From NCBI GenBank assembly GCA_944392205.1, contig CALXVV010000025.1, positions 1 to 40,842 on the forward strand: 40,842 nt of DNA, read 5' to 3'. Under the pieces are notes generated by a model, which saw nothing but the letters and a program-made list of their open reading frames with translations, was not told where the DNA came from and did not search any database. The stretch comes from an uncultured Alphaproteobacteria bacterium. Lineage in GTDB: Bacteria; Pseudomonadota; Alphaproteobacteria; RF32; CAG-239. A program made the position numbers and the translations under genes. The stretch's first letter is position 1; every line of letters starts with the position of its first letter. Below are positions 33,463-40,842 of the stretch, piece by piece.

Positions 33463-34332
33463 CTATCTTCCTGTTTTGCTGAAGAACTCAAAGAACTCGC
33501 TGTCGGGAGCCAATACCATAGAGGTTTTGCCTTGCTCGGCCATGGCTTTTTTGTAGGCCTCAAGCGAGCGATAAAAGGCATAAAACTTGGGATCAACTCC
33601 GGCGGCATTATTCCAAATGGCAATAGCCTGCTGGTCGCCTTGTCCGCGAATGATTTGCGCTTGTTTTTCAGCCTCGGCCAAAATCACGGCTTTTTCTTTG
33701 TCGGCGGTGGCTCTGATTTTGAGAGCCTCTTGCTGGCCCATAGCTCTGAACTCCTTGGCCTCACGTTCGCGCTCTGTCTTCATTCTGGCGTTAATGGCTT
33801 GCAAAACCTCTAAAGGCAAGTCCGCACGGCGGATTCTTACATCCGCAACGCTGACGCCGATTTGTTCGGCATCAACTTTCACTGCACTGCTAATATCAGC
33901 CATAATCTGCGTTCTTTGCTGAGAAAGCAATTCTTGCAAGGTGATGCGCCCCAAAATTTTGCGCACCGAAGAGTTGACAATTTCTTCCAACTTGGAGCGG
34001 GCCTGCAATTCTGTTCGCACGGTTTTGTAAAATCTGAGCGGGTCAACAATTTTGTAGCGAGTAAAGCTGTCGACATCCAGACGTTTTTTATCATTAAGGA
34101 CAACTTCCTGTGCCGGTGGGTCAAGATTGAGCAAGCGATTGTCATAGAGAACCACTTTTTGGATAAACGGAATTTTGACCTTGAGGCCAGGCTCTTTAAC
34201 AACCCGCACCGGATCACCAAATTGCAGCACGATGGCTTGTTCTTTCTGTGACACCACATAAAGCGAGTTAGCAACAACAAACACCAGAACCAAAATAACG
34301 CCGATAAAAAAGACTTTTACATTATTGTTCAT
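33463..34332 (-). CDS. hflC: HflC, FtsH protease modulator
   Basis: 289 residues. HflC and HflK form a large SPFH-domain cage around the FtsH protease in the inner membrane. An N-terminal membrane segment (about residues 7-25) is followed by SQKEQAIVLQFGDPVRVVKEPGLKVKIPF, the start of the SPFH domain, then a long charged helix (RMKTEREREAKEFRAMGQQEALKIRATADKEK region). The C-terminus is short and ends in FFEFFSKTGR. The AAGGAG site lies inside the hflK 3' end, and the ATG follows the hflK stop by 2 nt. Confidence 0.96.
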   Translation of the reverse strand: MNNNVKVFFIGVILVLVFVVANSLYVVSQKEQAIVLQFGDPVRVVKEPGLKVKIPFIQKVVLYDNRLLNLDPPAQEVVLNDKKRLDVDSFTRYKIVDPLRFYKTVRTELQARSKLEEIVNSSVRKILGRITLQELLSQQRTQIMADISSAVKVDAEQIGVSVADVRIRRADLPLEVLQAINARMKTEREREAKEFRAMGQQEALKIRATADKEKAVILAEAEKQAQIIRGQGDQQAIAIWNNAAGVDPKFYAFYRSLEAYKKAMAEQGKTSMVLAPDSEFFEFFSKTGR

Positions 34333-34334
34333 AA

Positions 34335-35372
34335 TTATTCTCCTTTTTGGTTCTGCATTTGCCCTAAGGGGAGGATGGGAAGCACATTTCCGCCTTTGGC
34401 CGAGGGGTCGATAATCACTTTGTTGGAATTAGCCAAAACATTTTCCATCGTCTCCAGATACAAGCGCTTAATGGTGACGTCTTTACCTTGTTTATAAGCC
34501 TCATAAACGGAGAGAAAACGCTCGGCCTCACCTTGAGCTTTGTTGATAACGGCCTGTTTGTAGGCTTCGGCACTTTGGGTGCGTTGAGCGGCTTCACCCT
34601 TAGATTTGGGAACAATTTCATTACGATAGGCCTCAGCCTCATTTTTGAAACGTTCCATATCAGCCTTCGCGCGTTGAACTTCGTTGAAAGCATCAACCAC
34701 TTGTTTGGGTGGGTCTGCTTTTTGCAGTTTGACACGCACGATTTGGATACCGGCGCCAAACTCATCCAAAACCTTTTGTAATTCGGCTTTGGTATCATCT
34801 TCAACCTTGCCGCGGTCGCCTGAGATAATAGGCATCATCTGAGATTGTCCGACAATCTCTCTCAAAACGGATTGAGCGGCAACTCTCACGGTCTGGTCGG
34901 GGTTTTGCATATTGAAAAGATAATTTTCGGCATCGGCCACGCGCCAAACAATAGTGAGGTTGATGTCGACAATATTTTCATCACCTGTGAGCATGTGGCT
35001 TTCATTAAAATCGCTGCGGCTGGAAACATTTTCCACTCCGAGGTTGATACTGCGCTCGCTGGTGATGTTGACTTTTTTGACAGTTTCAATCGGGTAGGGC
35101 AGATGGTAGTGCAAACCGGGGTCGGTTGTTTCGCTATAGGCACCAAAGCGCAAGACCACGCCGGCCTCGTTTGGCTGCACCTGATAAAAACCCGATGCCA
35201 ACCATACCAACACGATAGCAATGGCAATCCATTCCCATTTCAGATTAAACCCAAAACCCACAGGTTCTCCCTCTGGGCGTGGTTTGGGAGCTTTTTTGCG
35301 TTGAGACGGAAGACCGTTGTCTTTCCAGGGGTTATCATCATTTTCTTCCCACGGATTCGGAACTTTTGCCAT
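34335..35372 (-). CDS. hflK: HflK, FtsH protease modulator
   Basis: 345 residues. The cytoplasmic N-terminus is typical (NPWEENDDNPWKDNGLPSQ), then a membrane segment at about residues 50-65 and the SPFH domain (VQPNEAGVVLRFGAYSETTD, PGLHYHLPYPIETVKKVN). A long helical part follows (FNEVQRAKADMERFKNEAEA and onward). It forms a complex with HflC. An AGAGG site lies about 8 nt before the ATG. It is the first gene of hflK-hflC-degP-holC and is divergent from mrp across about 100 AT-rich bases, which must hold both promoters; several TATAAT-like boxes occur there but no clear pair. Confidence 0.96.
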   Translation of the reverse strand: MAKVPNPWEENDDNPWKDNGLPSQRKKAPKPRPEGEPVGFGFNLKWEWIAIAIVLVWLASGFYQVQPNEAGVVLRFGAYSETTDPGLHYHLPYPIETVKKVNITSERSINLGVENVSSRSDFNESHMLTGDENIVDINLTIVWRVADAENYLFNMQNPDQTVRVAAQSVLREIVGQSQMMPIISGDRGKVEDDTKAELQKVLDEFGAGIQIVRVKLQKADPPKQVVDAFNEVQRAKADMERFKNEAEAYRNEIVPKSKGEAAQRTQSAEAYKQAVINKAQGEAERFLSVYEAYKQGKDVTIKRLYLETMENVLANSNKVIIDPSAKGGNVLPILPLGQMQNQKGE

Positions 35373-35476
35373 AAATTTTACCTCTTCTCTTTTTTAGTTG
35401 CTTTAGCAAATTATATAATATAAATATAGCAATAAAACAATCACAGATAAAATCTATCAACAGGGACGCCTTTAGA

Positions 35477-36472
35477 ATGGAACAGCAAATAAGAAGCATT
35501 GTCGAAAAATATTTTCCCGCAGAAACAATAGAGAGTATCGGCCTTTTTAAGGGGCGTGTGATTATCACGCTGCACAATAGCGCCGAGAATAAGGAGAAAG
35601 AAAACGCACTCTCGGCAGAGATTAAGAATTTAGAAGGTGTAGACAAAGTTACGGTTGTCTACACAGCAGAAAAGAAGCCGCAACCGCTCAAAGAAGAACC
35701 TGCCAAATGGGTTGTTCGGGGCGTCAAAAAGATTATTGCCGTAGCCTCTGGCAAAGGCGGTGTCGGCAAGTCAACCACCGCGGTCAATTTGGCGATGGCC
35801 TTGGCCGCCAGAGGGCAAAAAGTGGCATTGTTTGATGCTGACATTTATGGCCCCTCAATTCCAACCATGCTTGGCTATGAGGGGGCTGCGCCGATTTCTT
35901 ATGATGGCAAAACCTTTGAGGCTTTTGAGTTCCAAAACATCAAGTCCATGTCCATTGGCACCCTGATAGATCGCAACACGCCGCTTATCTGGCGCGGTGC
36001 CAAAGCCTGCGGAGCCATTGAGCAGCTGTTAACCGAGGTAAACTGGGGAGAGATAGATATTATGGTGATAGACATGCCCCCTGGCACCGGTGATATTCAA
36101 ATCACACTTTCACAAAGACTTGACCTTAACGGAGCGGTCATTGTTTCCACCCCGCAAGATATTGCGCTGATAGATGCCATCAAAGGGGTTAATATGTTCA
36201 AGAGAGTAAATGTGCCGATTTTGGGCATCATTGAAAATATGAGCTACTATATTTGCCCCCATTGTGGCGCCAGAGATAACATTTTTGGCCACGCCGGCGC
36301 GCAAGAAACCGCAGCCGAATTAGGAGTACCGTTTTTGGGAGAAATACCTCTGCACATAGACATTCGCACCTATGCAGATACCGGCCGCCCGATAGTAACC
36401 GCCGCCCCCGAAAGCCCGCACGCTAAAGCCTATTTGGAAATTGCCGACGAGATTATCAGCGAGTTGCCGTAG
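35477..36472 (+). CDS. mrp: Mrp/ApbC-type iron-sulfur cluster carrier ATPase
   Basis: 331 residues. An N-terminal MIP18/DUF59-like domain (about 1-70) precedes the P-loop ATPase with deviant Walker A ASGKGGVGKSTTAVNLA (about residues 94-110) and DIYGPSIPTML. MVIDMPPGTGDIQITLSQ and the CPHCGA pair of cysteines (CxxC that binds the bridging cluster) are complete. It is thought to hold and deliver Fe-S clusters to apoproteins. The divergent mrp/hflK pair is widespread in alphaproteobacteria. Its last 17 bp overlap the convergent 36456 gene. Confidence 0.96.
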   Translation: MEQQIRSIVEKYFPAETIESIGLFKGRVIITLHNSAENKEKENALSAEIKNLEGVDKVTVVYTAEKKPQPLKEEPAKWVVRGVKKIIAVASGKGGVGKSTTAVNLAMALAARGQKVALFDADIYGPSIPTMLGYEGAAPISYDGKTFEAFEFQNIKSMSIGTLIDRNTPLIWRGAKACGAIEQLLTEVNWGEIDIMVIDMPPGTGDIQITLSQRLDLNGAVIVSTPQDIALIDAIKGVNMFKRVNVPILGIIENMSYYICPHCGARDNIFGHAGAQETAAELGVPFLGEIPLHIDIRTYADTGRPIVTAAPESPHAKAYLEIADEIISELP

Positions 36473-38759
36473 CCTGTTCTCTTACAGCGGTTGCTACGGC
36501 CGAGTTTGGTGCTGAATTATCCTTCTTTGGCGCAGACGGCTCTTGAGCCTGTTTTTTGCCGAGAGTCTTGTTGATGCGTTCTTCAAAATATTTCTGCCGA
36601 TCTTCTTTGCTGCGCGTGTCACAGACATCACCATGTTCAAGAAGATACCTAAAGTATTCAACTTGTTTTTCCCGAAACTTTTGTTTGGCTTCAGGGGATT
36701 TTTCTCCTTGTTTTTGAAGCTTATTTATCTCGGCCTTGAAGCGTTTAATTTTTTGCATTTTTTCAATTTCAGGGTTAACTTTCGCCAAATCCTTCATACT
36801 GTAAGTATCGGGGAAGTTGACTTTGATTTTTGCTTTATAGCCGGCCAAAACCATCAGGGCGACAAACTTTTGAGCCTCTTGCGGGTCAGGGCTCAAGGTA
36901 CCAAGATCAATCTGTGTGCCGCCGCTTTCTTTGACAGCCTGAGCTAAGGCTAAAAAGTGCTTAAACTCCTCGCTTTGCAAGGTCACATCCGTTTCACTGG
37001 CAATACTGAGCTTGCCGGAAGGCTCGGCTTCTGCCGGAGCATTAGGAGAGAATAAATCATACTCAATAACCTCTTGCTCATTTTTAACATAACGGATATT
37101 TTCTTTCTCACAAGCCTTTTCAAAAGCCTGTGCCAGAGCAGGTGTCTGTTTGGGGTGCTTTTCCTCTTGTTGGGGTTTAGTTATATCGACGCTGCCTTTT
37201 TGTTTTTTCTCTGCCCGGTCAAGCTTAAAGAGTGCAGATTTATAGGTGGCAACCTGAGCTATAGATTCTTCATCTGCTCGCTTTTCCAAATCTTTCACGC
37301 GATAACGGCAAAAATCTTTAAGTGCTACAATATCTTCTGCGGCAACATTTTCTTCTGCTGTGATTTTCGCCTCAAAAGCCTTAAGCTTTTTATCACATTT
37401 TTCAGCCAGAGTTTTAGCCAGATTATTTCTTTTATAATCCATGCGGATGTTCTTATGCAAATAAACCAATTCTCTAAGGCTGAGTTGGTCCCAATTTTCC
37501 TCCGTTTGAAGATGCTGATTTATATAAGCCACGCAAGCAGAAGTAATGGCTTTATTTCCCTCTCTGCGATGTTTTTTGGCCTCATCAGAGGCTTTACCAT
37601 ATTTCTTTGCTTCCTCAAAATGGGGTTCGGCCTCGGCATTAATTTCATTAATATTCAAATGCTCAAATTCTTTAGGTGAAGATACTTGAGAGATGCGTAC
37701 CCGCTTTTCTTTTTGTGGTCTGGGGCTTTGATATTCTGTTAATGACTTGATGTAAGAATCAGCACTCTCTGCCAAAAGTTTCTGGGAATAGGTTCTCTTT
37801 TCTTCAGAAAGTTTTTTTCTAATATATTCAAGATATTTCAACGCAGCCTGTTGATCTTTTTCCGGAATATATTGACCATCATCCATCATATTTTGGAGAT
37901 CATCGGTTATTTTTCCAAACAATGCCTCATCAAGCAGTCCCAACATTTGCTCTGCATTTGCATGTTCTGAATATGACAAATGCCGATAGAGGAAAAATAA
38001 ATCAGAGCAGGAAAGGCTGGAAAGATTGTTTTCATTGCAAGAATGCTTTGAAAAATATTCTTCACATTCTTGGGTCATAATTCCAAAACCTTGCCTTCTT
38101 AATTCTTGTTGTTCTTTCTCTTCAAGAGAGGCATCCTTTGCTTTTGCAAAATACGCATTGGCTTTTTTGTTTATTTTTTTGACTGGAACCGGCGGAAGTT
38201 TATCAGAGACTTCTTCATTATTTCTTTCGGCATCTGTTTTTTCTGTCCCGTCTGTTGGCGCAGGTGTTTTTTCATCAACGGAGGAGGCTTCTGGCGCTTT
38301 TTCTCCCTTACTTTCGGTTACAGAAACATTCTGAACATTTGTTTTTGTCTCATCTTGAGCACGAGCAGGCTCTTTTTCTAAAGAAAATGTAAACTCAGGA
38401 ATGTTTTCTGACGGTTTAGCTTCTGTATTTTTTGCGTCTAATAAAGCCTGCAAGGATTCCAAACCTTTGGCAGAGCCTTTCTTTCGTGACTCTTTAACCG
38501 CTTCTTGTCCTTGAGCTCTGGCCTGAATGCGTTTTATGTTGTCCTGAATTTTTTGAGATAAGCTAGAAATATCATATTTCTTTGTGACAAGCTTGGCGAT
38601 ACTCAACCATTTTGCATTATCAGCGTCATTATAAGCATCCTGATCTGCATAACGAGAGAGGGCAGCGGAAACAAGATTAAAATTTTCACTTAATTTTTCT
38701 TTATCACGAGTTTTTGCTAAAAGATCCACAACCTGTTGGAGAGTATAAGCCTTTGCCAT
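36456..38759 (-). CDS. Large lineage-specific protein with a tandem-duplicated module
   Basis: About 767 residues from the ATG at 38759 (GAGG 8 nt upstream; the in-frame TTG before it is not needed). No signal peptide or membrane segment; not recognised. It can be cut into an N-terminal helical part (1-100), a disordered Glu/Lys/Pro/Thr-rich linker (110-190), two copies of a helical module (about 197-340 and 372-515), and a small alpha/beta-like domain (about 585-650, FKHFLALAQAVKESGGTQID and FVALMVLAGYKAKIKV). The tail is Lys/Gln-rich. The two modules share the order I-N-x-x-A, F-x-x-A-K, R-R-x-G, C-x-x-Y, L-S-x-x-x-L. A scaffold, or a protein acting outside the cell, is possible; nothing is proven. 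Confidence 0.8.
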   Translation of the reverse strand: MAKAYTLQQVVDLLAKTRDKEKLSENFNLVSAALSRYADQDAYNDADNAKWLSIAKLVTKKYDISSLSQKIQDNIKRIQARAQGQEAVKESRKKGSAKGLESLQALLDAKNTEAKPSENIPEFTFSLEKEPARAQDETKTNVQNVSVTESKGEKAPEASSVDEKTPAPTDGTEKTDAERNNEEVSDKLPPVPVKKINKKANAYFAKAKDASLEEKEQQELRRQGFGIMTQECEEYFSKHSCNENNLSSLSCSDLFFLYRHLSYSEHANAEQMLGLLDEALFGKITDDLQNMMDDGQYIPEKDQQAALKYLEYIRKKLSEEKRTYSQKLLAESADSYIKSLTEYQSPRPQKEKRVRISQVSSPKEFEHLNINEINAEAEPHFEEAKKYGKASDEAKKHRREGNKAITSACVAYINQHLQTEENWDQLSLRELVYLHKNIRMDYKRNNLAKTLAEKCDKKLKAFEAKITAEENVAAEDIVALKDFCRYRVKDLEKRADEESIAQVATYKSALFKLDRAEKKQKGSVDITKPQQEEKHPKQTPALAQAFEKACEKENIRYVKNEQEVIEYDLFSPNAPAEAEPSGKLSIASETDVTLQSEEFKHFLALAQAVKESGGTQIDLGTLSPDPQEAQKFVALMVLAGYKAKIKVNFPDTYSMKDLAKVNPEIEKMQKIKRFKAEINKLQKQGEKSPEAKQKFREKQVEYFRYLLEHGDVCDTRSKEDRQKYFEERINKTLGKKQAQEPSAPKKDNSAPNSAVATAVREQATATR

Positions 38760-38840
38760 CAACCAGTCCTCATCAAATAAAAACTATAAGAGAAGTATAT
38801 ACTAATTTTATCGGCAACGCAACCCAAATTTAGACAAAAA

Positions 38841-40208
38841 TTATTTTTTGCTTAGGCTTTCTAATCTGGCTTCCAAATCTCCGATTTTAAGCGCCAAATG
38901 TGAATCGGGAGAGAGCTTTTTTGCCTGTTTGAGCTGCGCTCTGGCAACATCAATTGCGCCAATCCGCAAAGAATATTCTGCCGCGGCATAGTTGGCGGCC
39001 GCTTCATTGCCCTGCAAACCATAGGCTCGGGCCAAGAGCAACCAGGCAAATCCGGTCGGATGTTTGATGACAGACTTGCTCAAAAGATTAACAGCCTTTT
39101 GCACTTCTTCAGGCTTTGGCTCATCTTCCAAAATGGCCTGCGCATAGCTGATTTGTAGCAATGCGGAATCCGGCAAAAGGGCAGAGGCCTTTTGATACTC
39201 GGTTTTTGCTTGTCTGACTTTTCCGGTCTCAAGATAAATTTGGCCTTTGAATTCATGAAAATAAGGGTTGTCAGGCTCTTTTGTTAAAAGTTGGTCAAGC
39301 TCACTTTCGGCCTTGGCAAATTGAAGTTGCTTAAAATAAGCAATTGTTCTGGCATATGAAGCAGAAATGCTTTCATCTTGAGGCGGATATTTGCGCAAAG
39401 TCTGTGCCGGGGGATTTAAATAGGCATATAGCTTGGCTTTAACCCGCTCAAATTTCTCTTGCAAAGAAGTATCTTCTTTTATGTTTGATTGTTTGACGGC
39501 CTCTTCAAAGAAAGAGATTCTCTCTCTGGTCACCGGGTGAGTACGAAAATAGGGCGTTTCTTCAATTCCCTGCATTTGGTTTTGTGTGGCAATTCGTTTC
39601 ATAAAAGTGAGCATTCCTTGCGGACTTTGCTTGGTCTGCTCCAAAAGCTTGATGGCCGCATCATCGGCAGAGCGCTCTTCCTCAGTCCGATAACGTGTAT
39701 AATGCGTCAAGAGAGAACTTTGGCTGCCAAGCATGGCGGCCATGGCCACATCACCGCGCCCGCTCAAAGCCGCCGCCGTGCCGGCCAAAATGGCAGAGGC
39801 CAAAGAAACTTCTTGCAGAGATTGATTTTGCAATTTTTGCCTTAAGATATGCCCTCCCTGAATATGCCCGGTCTCGTGTGCAATCACGCCGGAGAGCTCT
39901 CCCGGAGTGTCAGCCGCAACAATCGTTCCCGTATGGATAAACAAGTTGTTGCCATCTGCCACAAAAGCATTAAGCGAATTGTCTTCAACAATGTAAATTT
40001 CATTGCGGTTAAAAGGAATTCCTGCGGCCTGAAACAAAGGCTTGGTAATTTGTGCAAGCAGTTGCTCGGTTTCCTCATCGCTGATCAAGCGTAGCTCCTG
40101 AGCGTTTGAAAAGGAAATAAAAAAGCAAGATAAAGCAATGGACAGCACCAGACTGTCCATCAGCTTCATCAAATTATTTTTTAGCCTTTGATAAGTTTTT
40201 TCCACCAT
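38841..40208 (-). CDS. Periplasmic M48 metalloprotease with TPR repeats (BepA/YfgC-like)
   Basis: 455 residues. An N-terminal signal peptide is seen at about residues 14-36 (MKLMDSLVLSIALSCFFISF, small residues before Gln-Glu). The zinc motif is HETGH (VIAHETGHIQGGH), with the third ligand Glu in EEERSADDAAIKL. The C-terminal part (from about 265) is a series of TPR-like helices (DNPYFHEFKGQIYLETGKVR, PDSALLQISYAQAILEDEPK). BepA relatives help assemble or degrade outer membrane proteins such as LptD. The start at 40208 lies inside the end of rne (28-bp overlap) with AAGGA about 9 nt upstream; an internal ATG at 40169 would avoid the overlap but has no ribosome site. Confidence 0.9.
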   Translation of the reverse strand: MVEKTYQRLKNNLMKLMDSLVLSIALSCFFISFSNAQELRLISDEETEQLLAQITKPLFQAAGIPFNRNEIYIVEDNSLNAFVADGNNLFIHTGTIVAADTPGELSGVIAHETGHIQGGHILRQKLQNQSLQEVSLASAILAGTAAALSGRGDVAMAAMLGSQSSLLTHYTRYRTEEERSADDAAIKLLEQTKQSPQGMLTFMKRIATQNQMQGIEETPYFRTHPVTRERISFFEEAVKQSNIKEDTSLQEKFERVKAKLYAYLNPPAQTLRKYPPQDESISASYARTIAYFKQLQFAKAESELDQLLTKEPDNPYFHEFKGQIYLETGKVRQAKTEYQKASALLPDSALLQISYAQAILEDEPKPEEVQKAVNLLSKSVIKHPTGFAWLLLARAYGLQGNEAAANYAAAEYSLRIGAIDVARAQLKQAKKLSPDSHLALKIGDLEARLESLSKK

Positions 40209-40842
40209 GTTGATTTTTCCTTTACCGGTTCCTCTTTGGGGGCTTCGGGTTTAGAAGTAATATCTTCATGGCTGTTATACAAGATAACGGCTTCTTGTTT
40301 TTCCTTTACCGGCTGAGAATTTTCTTCGCCGTTATTATCATCGCGTTCACCACGATTGCGGCGGCGGTCAAAACGATTGCGCCCGCGACGACGCTCAAAC
40401 CGACCGCGGCGGCGTTCCGTGCGCGCCTCATCTTCAGGCTCCGTCTGAGCTTGCGGCTCAGTAATGCTTTCGGCAACTTGAGCCTCGGGAGCTTTTGCCT
40501 CAACTTCTTCTTTTTCTTTCTCAGGAGTTTCGTCTTCAACCGGTTGCGAAGGAGCTTTTTCCTTAACCAACTTAGTTCTCTCTATTCTGTAATCAGAAAC
40601 ACATTTAATGCTGTCATCAGCACTGATGATGACCTCCATCTTATATTTCTGCTCCAAATTAACCAGCATCTGGCGTTTTTGGTTCAAGATATAAATGGCA
40701 ATATCTGTCGGGATAAAGACATTAATCTTGGAGGAGCGGTTTTTGATTCCTTCCTCTTCAATTCCGCGCAAAACGTAGACAGCACTGGATTCTGTGGTGC
40801 GGACAATTCCTTTGCCCTGGCAGTGTGGGCAAGTCTGATAAT
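40181..40842 (-). CDS. rne: Ribonuclease E, C-terminal part (5' end outside window)
   Basis: About 220 codons, open to the window edge. It begins with the zinc-link region YQTCPHCQGKG, whose two cysteines bridge RNase E protomers, followed by VRTTESSAVYVLRGIEEEG and a small domain ending near NLEQKYKMEVIISADDSIKC. Then comes a disordered scaffold with a Glu/Pro-rich acidic stretch and an Arg-rich tract (RRRGRFERRRGRNRFDRRR) likely to bind RNA, and a Lys/Trp tail (STWWKKLIKG). RNase E starts mRNA decay and processes rRNA and tRNA. The scaffold is short for a full degradosome platform. The next gene, M48, starts within its 3' end. Confidence 0.95.
   Translation of the reverse strand, partial: YQTCPHCQGKGIVRTTESSAVYVLRGIEEEGIKNRSSKINVFIPTDIAIYILNQKRQMLVNLEQKYKMEVIISADDSIKCVSDYRIERTKLVKEKAPSQPVEDETPEKEKEEVEAKAPEAQVAESITEPQAQTEPEDEARTERRRGRFERRRGRNRFDRRRNRGERDDNNGEENSQPVKEKQEAVILYNSHEDITSKPEAPKEEPVKEKSTWWKKLIKG

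Noticed and set aside
1..40842. CRISPR arrays, insertion sequences or toxin-antitoxin modules
   Set aside because: No regularly spaced repeats, transposase motifs or paired toxin genes were found; the lone small HTH gene at 18274-18513 has no toxin partner.

Overview
The window reads as chromosomal DNA from a motile alphaproteobacterium. The evidence is gene content and order: a split FlgJ (stand-alone rod-binding protein, CheL type) beside flgI, flgN, flgK and flgL; a nuoL-nuoM-nuoN-birA-rnj string; an hflK-hflC-degP operon divergent from mrp; a ribosomal protein S9 with an N-terminal extension; and RNase E. Intergenic DNA is AT-rich, operons are tight (many 1-14 bp overlaps), and intrinsic terminators are common. 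A heterodimeric CoA-transferase and badly eroded complex I membrane subunits hint at a fermentative or low-oxygen, perhaps host-associated, lifestyle. That last point is inference.

Layout. (1) 1-5300, minus strand: late flagellar operon flgI-flgJ(cheL)-flgN-flgK-flgL, with flgL cut by the window edge and a textbook sigma-54 promoter upstream of flgI. (2) 5333-11251: murE, a small exported protein, a cytoplasmic GH13 glucosidase, a cysteine-rich lipoprotein, a solitary DpnA-like adenine methyltransferase, a hairpin-rich non-coding stretch, tRNA-Lys(TTT) and a small orphan gene. (3) 11290-18275: nuoL, nuoM, nuoN, birA and rnj as one translationally coupled operon. The three Nuo proteins keep their family's size and synteny but appear to have lost most of the charged residues that move protons. 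(4) 18274-20923, minus strand: a small HTH protein, a candidate small RNA with its own promoter and terminator, an MBL-fold hydrolase and a PhoR-like histidine kinase. (5) 21016-26248: mutS, a large lineage-specific helical protein, and rplM-rpsI. (6) 26323-31605: a PIG-L deacetylase, a three-gene operon (CoA-transferase A and B, DEDDh exonuclease), a lipoprotein, a molybdopterin-binding/cytidylyltransferase fusion, and a small gene whose ribosome binding site sits inside a hairpin. (7) 31602-40842: holC, degP, hflC and hflK, then mrp, a large protein with a tandem-duplicated module, a BepA-like M48 protease with TPRs, and the C-terminal part of RNase E.

The best candidates for new biology are the hollowed-out NuoLMN operon, the 18541-18708 RNA with two mutually exclusive long-range folds, the unexplained structured intergenic region at 10300-10600, and the tandem-repeat protein at 36456-38759. 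No mobile element, CRISPR array or phage gene was seen.
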